Shown in pieces: positions 54,691 to 64,000 of a stretch of DNA of 64,000 nucleotides; within the stretch, counting starts at the first letter, position 1; each line of letters begins with the position of its first letter. Made by a program: the position numbers and the translations under genes. The stretch is from Posidonia oceanica. Lineage: Eukaryota; Streptophyta; Magnoliopsida; Alismatales; Posidoniaceae. The notes beneath the pieces are model-generated. The model had not been told where the DNA came from, made no database searches, and saw nothing but the letters and a program-made list of their open reading frames with translations. The stretch is taken from positions 89,115,501 to 89,179,500 of the forward strand of contig JAZBRS010000057.1 of assembly GCA_037176725.1 (NCBI GenBank). Direction: 5' to 3'.

Positions 54691-55990
54691 GGTTTAGTGT
54701 CAACCTGATTTTGTTCCAGGGTCTAATATCTCTGCCCTTCTGTATTCCTATTTGTTTCTATTAGGCTTATAAGAAAGTTTATAGTATTGTTGTCCAATGA
54801 GAAAAGCATACTTTGTTTAGCATGTACTCCATCTGATCACTCTATGATCTTCCTTTATTATATACGAATTAATCATGCTCTCTGTGTCTATTGGTTTGAC
54901 CTTACATGATACATTTTGTACACCAGATTATATATACAATGTCATTTCTGTGCTTTCTTCAAATTTCCTGTATGACTTTTTGACATACTTGCAAGGTTGT
55001 TTTCTACAAGTGTGTTTTTTCAAATTGACTTCTACCGGTTGTCATTTTCTTGGGCATCACTGCGAGCGAGATTAGTGATCTGCAATTTATGGGAAATATT
55101 TTCTTCTACGTTAACCTGAACTTGAATTATCACATAAAATTCAGAATCAATTATCAATCCAAAGATACAAAAATGGTGAACTAATCTAACTTTAGAAGAG
55201 GAAATTACAATCCAAGTATGCAAAATTTCTTAAGTCCAATTAATTTGATTCTCTTCAACAACAATGTGTGGAAGAATGGGTAGGAATGACTACATGGAAG
55301 ACATGCAATGCCAATTGAAACAGAACTTCCTGAGTACATGTACTGGGATGACAAAGTTAATTGTTCCCTTTGCCTGTGTAGGTCTCGTACTATTTTGTTT
55401 CTATAATTTTAGACAGTTCTCTTCTGTTGCATTACCAATTTACGATGAAATCGACAACAGCAAGAAAGCTAATGGATAACAGGAAAAGAGTACAAAGCAG
55501 ATGATGGGAGACATATAGGAATTAGTTTCTTCTTCCTCTAAGTCTAAGAAAGTAAGAATCCTCCTCTCATTCTCTGGATTGTGGTGGAATTTATTTAGCA
55601 ACGTGTTGGTGACACGAGGGATCGTTCCTGCATCCCTCCCGTTGAGGTCCCCGCGATCCTCCTTCCTATATGCAAGAAATTCATCACGAAATCAAACTAA
55701 AGATTCATGTTAGTCCTCAACCTTGGTAAGCCTCCTCCTTTCTAGGTTATGATACTTTAGAACACAAAACGTTCTTGAATAGTTTAATGGTCAAGGTGAA
55801 AAGTTTTATGTGATCTAACTTCCATTAAAGAGGTTTGCTAGAGCATAATGATTTCATAGTCTCAGTCAAAGATTCAAATCATAACCTTCAGTAAAAGTTG
55901 AGAGAACTCTGGAGGTTTCTCTTGATGTCCTTCGTCTTGTTCCTGGCGTTGACTATGAAATCTTAATTTTCTCTTAGTCAAGTTCTTTTT
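54691..55990. other. Intergenic DNA, nothing recognised
   Basis: AT-rich sequence with short open frames only (for example 55264-55479) that show no family features. Low confidence that any is expressed. Confidence 0.35.
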
Positions 55991-56850
55991 GTAATACTAG
56001 TGAACCGAACGTGTGCGTTGCATGTATCAATTATATATGTTTTATAATAAGATTGTAAAATATAAATTATGAAATATAATTTTTTTATGTTTTTATTTGT
56101 AATTTTTACAAATGTATTTTCAAATGTAATATGAAAATATAGGAATGTCTTTGTACTTTACATTAATTATTCATTTATTTGCAATAAACTCTTGTAAATA
56201 TTATAAAACTAAATGATTAAAAGTCAAAGGTCTTAAAATATTATTTAATATTAATATTAAAATAATAAAGAATCCAATGTAATGTGAATTAGGGTTTACA
56301 TGAAGAAGTCATATGTTTTATTAGGACGGAGTTAAAGAGCAGGAATATATTATGGATATGAGGAGTTTTACGTTCCTAAGAAAAACATATTTTCAATCAA
56401 ATTATGGTATAAAAATAGACAGGAATGGAATGAATTCTGGAATGTAGCTAGGAATGAAATGGAATAGTTTTATTCCATTTCTGTGTTTGGTATGCAATCA
56501 AAATGCAAAGTGGAATTAATAGACAATTCCTTTCCATTATTTGATACATAAGAACAGAATCGGAATGAAAATATAAAATTTATAAATTAATATTTACATA
56601 TTAACAAAAATATTCTGTCAACCTGAAAAATATATTTTTTTAAAGGGGGTTGTTAAGGAAGACAACAATCAGAAGAGGAAGGGGGTTGTGGGGTAGAGGT
56701 ATTGCTGTGGAAATGAGAAGATGAGCTTGGGATGGGAAGGTGTCAGGATTTTTTTTGCGGTAAATTACAGTTCAAGTCAAGTGACACTTTCTTAAAATCT
56801 TAAAAAGTATAAAACTGTTTTTTTTTTTTTATAGTAGTATAGATTACTAG
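55991..56850. repeat. Possible non-autonomous DNA transposon
   Basis: The left edge TACTAGTGAACCGAACGTG then CGTTGCATGTAT, and the right edge ATACTTGCAACGAATC preceded by TAGTATAGATTACTAG, look like partial inverted repeats. Edges of this TACTAGTGAAC...GCGTTGCA type are frequent in plant repeats. Inside, GGAATGGAATGAATTC...ATTCCATT words (56420-56540) form another palindrome-like part. Borders and class are uncertain. Confidence 0.35.
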
Positions 56851-57802
56851 CTATATCATACTTGCAACGAATCAGTCTTTTTTTCTCTTTGACAACTATA
56901 GTCTCATGAATCAGGCATTTACCGGCCACGTATACATATACATATATATAACCCGACGAGGAGATGATCAAGGGAGGAGATAACGTTATGAGTTAGTCAG
57001 TTAGACATCAATTGTGTTAAAAAGCAACGATAGTGTGCTAGAAAAATCAAGGGTGGAGGGTGGGGACCAAAGGAATAGTAATTGTGTTAAAATCAGTGCT
57101 ACAACGACAGAACCGAAGGTCCAAAACTTATTGGGATGGGAAGTTAATACAATGAGTCGAATATATATAGTCATCAGATCACGCTCAAGTCCGACTCAAG
57201 TAGTTGATTGGAGTCGTGTTAGATTCCTTCCGAATCAATACACTACCTTAATTGCAAAAAAAAAAAAAAAAAAAAACAGATTAGGCTCTAAAATGAGGTT
57301 TATGTTTACTTTCAGTAAATTATGTTGAATTTAACCAACAAGTTACTGAAAATATTAGTAAAATATTAATTTCAGTAATTATAAAAATAAATTAATTAAT
57401 ATTTTCAGTAAACTCTGAAACTAACATTTCTAACATTTTCCTAATACATAGTTCAATTTCAACACAGCTAACTGAAAATATACATGAGTCTTATTTTAAT
57501 TAGAATGAGGTCAATCCTCACCGAAAACTTGCCTATATATATAAATTTTTTTTATAATAAAGTTTCAATACATTTCATCTATTTTTTAAATTTCCAACGA
57601 GATTGTCCCTTGTATGGGATAATTGACACTACATTTTGTGAAAACACTATCAACTAATGAGGTCAATGGTAACCACTATTGTAACTTCAATTGAAGGTAG
57701 TAAGAATTTGATGAGGTTTCGGCTAAACTTGTGAGGTCAAGGCTTTTTGTGGCACACATATGTTAGAAACTCTAGGGAGGAGATAATATTTTTTTTTCTC
57801 TA
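56851..57802. other. Intergenic DNA with an A-tailed segment
   Basis: A run of 22 A lies at about 57258-57279 after CACTACCTTAATTGC. An A tail in intergenic DNA suggests a SINE or a processed insert ending here, but no tRNA-like A and B boxes were recognised upstream. No gene is seen. Confidence 0.35.
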
Positions 57803-58856
57803 TTTGTTAAAGGTCAAGTAGAAAGGAGTCAAAACACTTTATTGCTTCATGTTCCACGAGGCAAATCTAAATTGCTGTGCAAGGTGGATCTTTCTAAGGC
57901 CTATGACTCTATTAATTGGTCCTTTCTAATGGGTGTTATGGACCAATTGGGTTTTGATGCTAAGTGGCGCATGCTTATTGATTCTATGCTATGGGTTTCC
58001 TTCTCAGTCAATGTTAATGGCTGAATGTCTTCGTCGTTCTTTGCATCCAATGGTCTTCAACAAGGAGATCTAATTGCTCCTTTTCTCTTTGTTCTTGCCA
58101 TGGAGGCTTTTTCTAGACTTATGGATCGGGCAACGGAGGATGGTGTTATTGTGCCACTTAAGCGGGGGACGGTGAGAGTTTCCCATGTTCTTTTTGCATA
58201 TGATCTTATGCTATTTGGGGAAGCGTCTCTTGTCAATGCTCAAGGTTTTAAATCAGTTCTCTTGGATCTCTGGGCTTCGAGTTAATACTAAGAAGAGTGT
58301 GGTTGTTTTTGGGGGTACTCGTGTTAATTTAAGGGCTATTAGCCATGTTCTTGGCATTACTGAGAGTCACTTCCCTCTTGTGTACTTGGGCCTACCTTTG
58401 ATTTCTAAACACCTTTCTGAGGATCATTGTCTCCCCCTTCTTTCTAAAATTTGGGCAAAGTTAGCTAGTTGGAAGTGGAAATTTTTGGCGATGGCTGGTC
58501 ACTGTGAACTTATTTGGTTGGTGCTGTGTTCTTCTGTCTTTTATTGGATGGCTACCTTTCGTTTGCTGGATGCTGTTACCAGTGAGATTGAATCTTTATT
58601 CGACCACTTCCTTTGGAAGGAGGGTCGTATTCCGGTGGTGTGTTGGGACTCATGCTATTTGTCTCATGTTGAAGGAGGGTTTGGTCTCCAGAGGCTTGCT
58701 GATAGCAATACGGTGGGGATTCTCAAGTGCTTTTGGTAGCTTGTTTCGGGACGGGATGCTCTTCGGGTTAAGTGGATGTCGGCGAAGTATCTCAAGTATC
58801 ACCCTATTTGGCAGTGTCATGGCAAGGAGGTCGTCCTGGGTTTGGTGGGGCCATAT
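57803..58856 (+). pseudogene. LINE (non-LTR) reverse transcriptase fragment
   Basis: The frame begins FVKGQVERSQNTLLLHV and has KVDLSKAYDSINWSFL (RT motif A), then after a TGA (58022) ASNGLQQGDLIAPFLFVLAM (motif B), FAYDLMLFG (motif C), and after a frameshift at about 58285 LRVNTKKSVVVFGG, FPLVYLGLPL and FDHFLWKEGRIPVVCWDSC. This order is that of plant L1-type ORF2. In motif C the first catalytic aspartate of FADD is changed to tyrosine. The 5' part and the endonuclease domain are absent. The 3' part is cut at 58856 by the Copia LTR. Confidence 0.88.
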
Positions 58857-60044
58857 TGTAGGAAATATATATCTTAATATTTAATTTTGATGATAATATA
58901 ATGATTTATCTTGTTTTAATTTCAAGTTAATGTTATCATTTGAGAAATATCTAGCTTGTAAATTGAAGAAATTTCAAGAAAGGATTCACAAATGGAGATA
59001 CATGAAGAAAAGGAAAAGAAAACATCATGAAGAAAGAATCATGAAGACATCTTGAAGAATTCAAGGAGAAATCAAGGAAATCAAGATCCAAGGAAAATCA
59101 TTGATTTTATTGTAAAAATTATTGATGTAATTTTATCTTTCTTTGTATTTCTAGGATATGTGTAAAGATCTCCCAAAGAAGTCAAAATCCTAGGAAAATA
59201 GGAATAATTATGAACCCAAGTAGAAAACCCTTAGAAAAATCATTTAAATAGACTCAGGGTTGATTTTGGCGTACCGGATGTCTTCGGTATATCAAAATCT
59301 AGGTCAAATGGGTTTACAACTGAGAACAACTTCGGTACACTGAATCATGTTTGGTCTATCGAATTAGACGTCTATTGTAAACTACATAAGGTAAATCGAC
59401 CGACCGAATTATTTCGGTATGCTGAACATATAGTCGTTACTCACATCTTATTCTTGACTTTTTCTTATAAATAGGATCTCCTAAACCCATGTAAGGTACA
59501 CAAGTGATCCTAAGCTCATTGCACATCAAATAGAGAGATTCCCAAGCTCTAGTTCTCAATTCCCATCTAGAAAAGAGTTTTTCCAAGCAAATTTCCATCA
59601 TTTTCCATTAAGAGAAAAACAAGTGAGCTTCAATTCCTTAGACACACTATCTTGCACTGTTGATTGAGAGATCAATTAGCTTGAAGGTGTAAAAGAAATT
59701 ATTGTAAAGCTTCAAAGGAATTCAAGGCTTCTCCAGTTGGGAGAGGCATTGCGGTTTGAGTGGGATTTGACGAGGGAATCGTCAAACAAGTAAGAATTTA
59801 GATTAAGGAAATTCTCGAGGGTTCTCAAGGAGTGGACTAGGCTGGGGTTAGCCGAACCACTATAAATCTTTTGTACCTACTTTTCATTGTCTCTCATCTC
59901 CTTCTTTGTTTGTTTTAAATTTAGTTTCCAATTTTATTGCCATATTTGAGCTACTATCTTTAAAGTTAACAAAAACAAGTAATTAGTTTTAAAATTACTT
60001 AACTTCTCTATTCACCCCCTCTAGAGAAGCCTTTCGATCTAATA
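58857..60044 (+). mobile_element. 5' LTR of the Copia element
   Basis: It starts TGTAGGAAATATATATC where the LINE frame breaks off and ends in ..CCTTTCGATCTAATA before the PBS. The usual terminal CA appears as TA, which may be a C-to-T change. It contains a TATA box at 59466-59475 and, upstream of it, repeated CGGTA/TACCG words (59270-59440). Confidence 0.75.
59466..59475 (+). promoter_or_regulatory. TATA box of the Copia LTR
   Basis: TATAAATAGG, a good plant TATA box, about 610 bp into the LTR and just downstream of the CGGTA-type palindromes. Confidence 0.6.
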
Positions 60045-60060
60045 ATTGTATCAGAGCGGG
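60045..60060 (+). other. Primer-binding site of the Copia element
   Basis: ATTGTATCAGAGCGGG, close to the TGGTATCAGAGC site complementary to initiator tRNA-Met that many plant Copia elements use; one G appears to be missing. Confidence 0.65.
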
Positions 60061-60296
60061 TTTATCTAGACTATAAGATTTAAAAATCTTCTAGATAATA
60101 GTTTCCTCTAGTAATACTGTTGTTGAGGGACAAAGCATAAATAGACCCTCATTTTTTGATGTTAATAACTATAACTATTGGAATGTAGAATGGTAATCTA
60201 CTTGAAATCCATAAATTATGAATTATGAGATATTGTTATAAATGGTTTTGCTCAAACTAAAAAGTCATACAAGAATTGAATGACTAAGAAAAGAAA

Positions 60297-61630
60297 ATGG
60301 CCTCACTAGATGCAAAATGATTAAATATTCTAATCTGTGCAGTAAACCAAGAACAATTTAATAGAATCTCAAATTGTAATACTTCTCATTATGCTTGGCA
60401 TATGCTTGAAGTATCCCATGAAAGAACTAGCAAAGTAAAAGAGACAAAAATTAATATGCTTGTACACAAATATGAACTATTCAAAATGAAACCTCATGAA
60501 TCACTAGGAGACATGTTTACAAGATTTAGTGAAATTATTAATCCATTGCAATCACTTGGAAGAGGATTCTCTCAAAGTGATTTAGTTAGGAAAATCCTTA
60601 GGTCTCTTACCCCCGAATGGGAGAAAAAGACCACAACCATTGAAGAGGCAAAAGACCTCTCCAACTACTCCCTTGAAAGCTTTATAGGAAATTTGACTTC
60701 ATATGAAGTCCAAATGAAGGAAAAAGAAAATGAAGAAAATACTCCTAAAAGGAAGAATTTAGCACTCAAAATCTCAATTGATTCAGAAGATTTTGATAAT
60801 GATGAAGATGAAGATCTAGCACTTCTCACAAGAAAATTCAAAAGATTCATTAAAAGAGGAAAATTTCAAAAGAAGGGAAACAAAAAACAAGAGAAACTAA
60901 AGAAGAAGGACCTTTGTGCTTCAAATGTAATAAACCAGGACATATGAAAAGGGATTGTCCTCTGCTAAAATTGAAGACATTTAAAAAGGACAAAAAGCAA
61001 ATCAAGAAAAAAGTACTTCAAGCCACTTGGGATGAAAGTAATTCCTTCTCTGATGAAGAATCTTCTTCTGATGGAGAAAAGGCTCATATGTGCTTCATGG
61101 CACAAGAAGATGAGTTATTTTCATCACCACCAAATACTGAAGATTTTACCATGGAAGAACTCTTGGATGCATTTAACGAATTATATGTTAAATACATATC
61201 TCTAAAATCAAAAACCAAAAAGTTAAATCAAAACATGGAAAATTTAACCAATGACAATGAATCACTAATTAATGAAGGACAAAAATTAACACTTGAAATG
61301 AATGAATTGGATGTTGAAAATACTGAGCTAAAATATGAACTGAAAATTATGAAAAATAAAATGAGTACTCTTGAAAAGGACTTTGCCTCTCTCAAATCTA
61401 AGAGCAATGATTTACTTAATACAGTTACTAAATTTACTAAGGGAAAAGAAAATCTTGATTTACTACTCTCTAGACAAAAACCATTTCTAAATAAACTTGG
61501 AATAGGATTCTCTAAATTTCAAGAGGTTCCCTGTAAGAATGGTTTTGTTAGAGCTTCAACTAATGAAAAATATGTATTTATTATCAATAAACAAAAACCA
61601 AATAAATGGATTACAAAGTCAAATTTCTAG
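60297..61630 (+). pseudogene. Copia Gag (broken)
   Basis: From the ATG at 60297 a stop follows after a few codons, then the Gag domain is readable: HMLEVSHERTSKVKETKIN, MKPHESLGDMFTRFSEIIN and LRSLTPEWEKKTTTIEEA (frame 60402-60947). After a frameshift at about 60890-60910 the zinc knuckle CFKCNKPGHMKRDC is intact. It is followed by an acidic segment and a long coiled coil (about 61170-61480, leucine and asparagine heptads) typical for SIRE-type Gag. The frame ends with TAG at 61628. Confidence 0.88.
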
Positions 61631-61704
61631 GCTCCTAAGACTAACAAATCAGGACCCAAAATGATGTGGGTACCAAAATCATTACTCCCATCTTGTGATG
61701 CAGG

Positions 61705-64000
61705 AATTGCTTGAAAAGGATGAAATCGAAATGGATTCTCGATAGTGGCTGTTCAAGGCATATGATGGGAGATCACAATCTCCTATGCACTTTGAGCGCA
61801 AAAGAAGATGGAACCGTCACTTTTAGAGATAATGCAAAAGGCAAGATAGTCGGAATCGGGAATGTCGGTAATCTTGAAAATCCCTCTATTGAAAATGTTC
61901 TTTTAGTAGATGGTTTGAAACATAATCTTATTAGTATTAGCCAATTGTGTAATAAAAGTTATAAAGTAATCTTTGCTAAAAAGGAATGTTCAATACTTGA
62001 CTCTAGCTCTAATGTAGTAATATTCAGTGGAATTAGGAAAAATAATGTCTATAAAATAAGTATATCTTATGAATCTAAAGGGGACTTATGCCTTGTAACT
62101 TCAAATGATGAAAAATGGCTATGGCATAGGAGATTAGGTCATGCTAGTATGAGTTAATTGTCCAAGCTCTCCAAAAGTGACTGTGTTATTGGTTTGCCAA
62201 AATTGGATTTTAAAACGGATAAGCTTTGTGATGCTTGCTAATTTGGAAAACAATCTAAATCATTTTTTAAGGCTGAGGATATGGTGTCCACCACTAAACC
62301 TCTTGAGCTTATTCATATGGATTTATTTGGGCCTAGTAGGACTCTAAGTCTTGGTGGTAAAAGATATACATTTGTATTAGTTGATGATTTTTCTAGATTT
62401 ACTTGGGTTTTGTTTTCGACAAATAAAAATGATGTTTTTCATGAATTTCAAAAGTTTTGTAAGAAAATTCAAAATGAAAAATAATTAAAAATTATTAAGA
62501 TTAGAAGTGATCATGGAGGTGAATTTGATAATGAAAAATTTGAACATTTTTGTGAAGAAAATGAATTTGAACATAACTTCACTTTTCCAAGAGCTCCTCC
62601 ACAAAATTGAGTTGTTGAGCGGAAAAATAGAACACTATAAGAAATGGCTAGAACCATGCTTTGTGAAAATAATTTACCAAAGTATTTTTGGACCGAAGTC
62701 GTAAATACCGCTTGTTATGTTTTAAATCGTGTTTTACTTAGACTAATTTTAAACAAAATCCCTTTTGAACTTCGGTTTGGAAAAGTTCCTCGAATTTCGT
62801 ATTTCAAAGTTTTTAGATGTAAATGTTTTATTCTGAATACTAAGGATGCTTTGGACAAATTTGATTCCAAATCTGATAAAGGAATCCTTGTTGGTTAATC
62901 CACTAGGAGCAAGGCATATAGTATCTATAATAAAAGAACACTAACTATAGAAGAATCTATGCATGTAAATTTTGATGAAAATATAAATAAAACAATTAAT
63001 GTTGAAGATGAACATGAGATTATTGAAAATGGATTTTCAAATAATGAAGAAAATAATCAAAATAGGATAATGCCTGAAAATAACACAAAAGAATGGCAAT
63101 ATGTGTCAGGACATCCTAAGGAACTCATCATTGGTGAAGTATCCAAAAGTGTGCTTACATGATCCAATCTAGATCATGGATGCGCTACATTTGCCTTCAT
63201 ATCCTCCATTGAACCCAAAAATGTGGATGAAGCATGTAGTGATGAATTTTAGATGATTGCAATGCATGAAGAACTTAATCAGTTTAAAAGAAATAATGTT
63301 TGGGAATATATTAGTCCCAAAACCTATAGATCATCCAGTCATAGAAACCAAATGGATTTTCAGAAATAAGTTAGATGAGTCAGGAAATATAGTTAGAAAT
63401 AAAGCTAGGTTAGTAGCTCAAGGTTACAGTCAAGAAGAAGGAATAGACTTTGATGAGACTTATGCTCCAGTTGCTCGATTAGAATCAATTAGAATGTTAT
63501 TAGCTTATGCTAGTCATATGAGATTTAAGCTTTTTCAAATGGATGTCAAAAGTGCCTTCTTAAATTGTGTCATTGAAGAAGAAGTTTATGTCAAGCAATC
63601 CTCTGGATTTGAAAATGAAATATACACTAATCATGTCTTTAAGCTAAACAAAGCTCTATATGGATTGAAACAAGCACTTAAGGCATGGTATGATAGATTA
63701 AAGAAATTTTTAATTGAAAAAGGATTCATCATTGGAATTGTCGATACCACATTATTTATAAAGAAAGAAGATAAGGATATTCTTTTAGTCCAAATCTATG
63801 TTGATAATATCATATTTGGATCCACAAATGAAAACTTATGTGAAGAATTTTCAAAAATCATGCAAAAGGAATGTGAGATGAGTATGATGGGTGAATTAAC
63901 ATTTTTTCTTGGATTTAAAGTAAAACAAATGAAAGAAGGGATATTCATTTGCCAAGAAAAATATACTAAGGAATTATTGAAGAGATTTGGTATGGAAAAC
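61705..64000 (+). pseudogene. Copia Pol: protease, integrase, RT (broken, continues past the window)
   Basis: Protease: WILDSGCSRHM with the DSG active site (about 61728). The integrase zinc domain begins WLWHRRLGHASM (about 62120). The integrase core has HMDLFGPSRTLSLGGKRY, IRSDHGGEF and VERKNR (to 62640), so D, D and E are present. A linker follows to about 63330. [52 protein letters not shown] and [11 protein letters not shown], where the second catalytic aspartate of YVDD is asparagine. In-frame stops include those at about 62155, 62239, 62482, 62608, 62637, 62896 and 63250; several lie where relatives have glutamine or arginine codons, pointing to C-to-T decay. A frameshift lies near 63310. 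Confidence 0.88.

Larger units (their letters stand above)
58857..64000 (+). mobile_element. Ty1/Copia retrotransposon (SIRE-like), cut by the window end
   Basis: A 5' LTR (58857-60044), a primer-binding site (60045 onward), Gag, protease, integrase and RT follow in Copia order. The element is inserted in a LINE reverse transcriptase. The window ends within the RT/RNase H region; the 3' LTR is outside. Numerous stops and frameshifts make it inactive. The lineage call rests on the Gag coiled coil and integrase wording and is moderate. Confidence 0.88.

Overview
The window is plant nuclear DNA, probably from a eudicot with a large, repeat-rich genome. The support for this is one intact pentatricopeptide-repeat (PPR) gene, recognisable pieces of plant nuclear genes (chloroplast Obg GTPase, retinoblastoma-related protein, coatomer beta'), and plant-type retrotransposons (Tat/Ogre-like Ty3/Gypsy, SIRE-like Ty1/Copia, LINE, CACTA). 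I cannot name the species. There is no bacterial or organellar gene organisation. Most open frames in the window are by-products of repeats.

Layout. Positions 1-3258 hold repeat-like DNA and a minus-strand LTR. From 3259 to about 22697 runs a decayed plus-strand Gypsy element ('element A'): reverse transcriptase, RNase H, a second archaeal-type RNase H, integrase, a DUF7745-like ORF, about 3.6 kb of tandem arrays, a polypurine tract and a 3' LTR that starts at 19915. A is broken by a 787-bp plus-strand solo LTR (4179-4965, target duplication GGGCC), a 1.6-kb minus-strand solo LTR of the same family (9037-10665, near-duplication AGCGC/AGCAC) and a 3956-bp CACTA transposon (11369-15324). The CACTA element carries exon-intron pieces of two unrelated host genes, coatomer beta' and retinoblastoma-related protein.

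Positions 22698-42042 are a complete 19.3-kb minus-strand LTR retrotransposon ('element B') with a perfect 5-bp target duplication (CTATA). Its LTRs are unusually long (5891 and 5883 bp) and about 99% alike by eye. Its interior encodes only a 714-aa Gag and no polymerase, so it is a TR-GAG type non-autonomous element. Its polypurine tract, pre-PPT region, LTR start and several spacer segments match those of element A, so A-like elements are the natural candidates to mobilise it. Its primer-binding site is present three times in tandem.

From 42048 to 45000 there are scrambled Gypsy fragments and a Mutator-like MITE. The one convincing functional gene is the PPR gene at 45059-48034, similar to Arabidopsis At5g14770. 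Behind it lies a decayed, intron-containing copy of a chloroplast Obg GTPase gene (49260-53980), then AT-rich repeats, a LINE reverse-transcriptase fragment (57803-58856), and a Copia element inserted into that LINE (58857 to the window end). The Copia element has many in-frame stops and a mutated RT active site.

The window is therefore one conserved gene next to a deep nest of transposons. The observations most worth following are the CACTA element with two captured host-gene fragments, the Gag-only element with giant LTRs and a triplicated primer site, and paired palindromes in the U3 region of the solo-LTR family.
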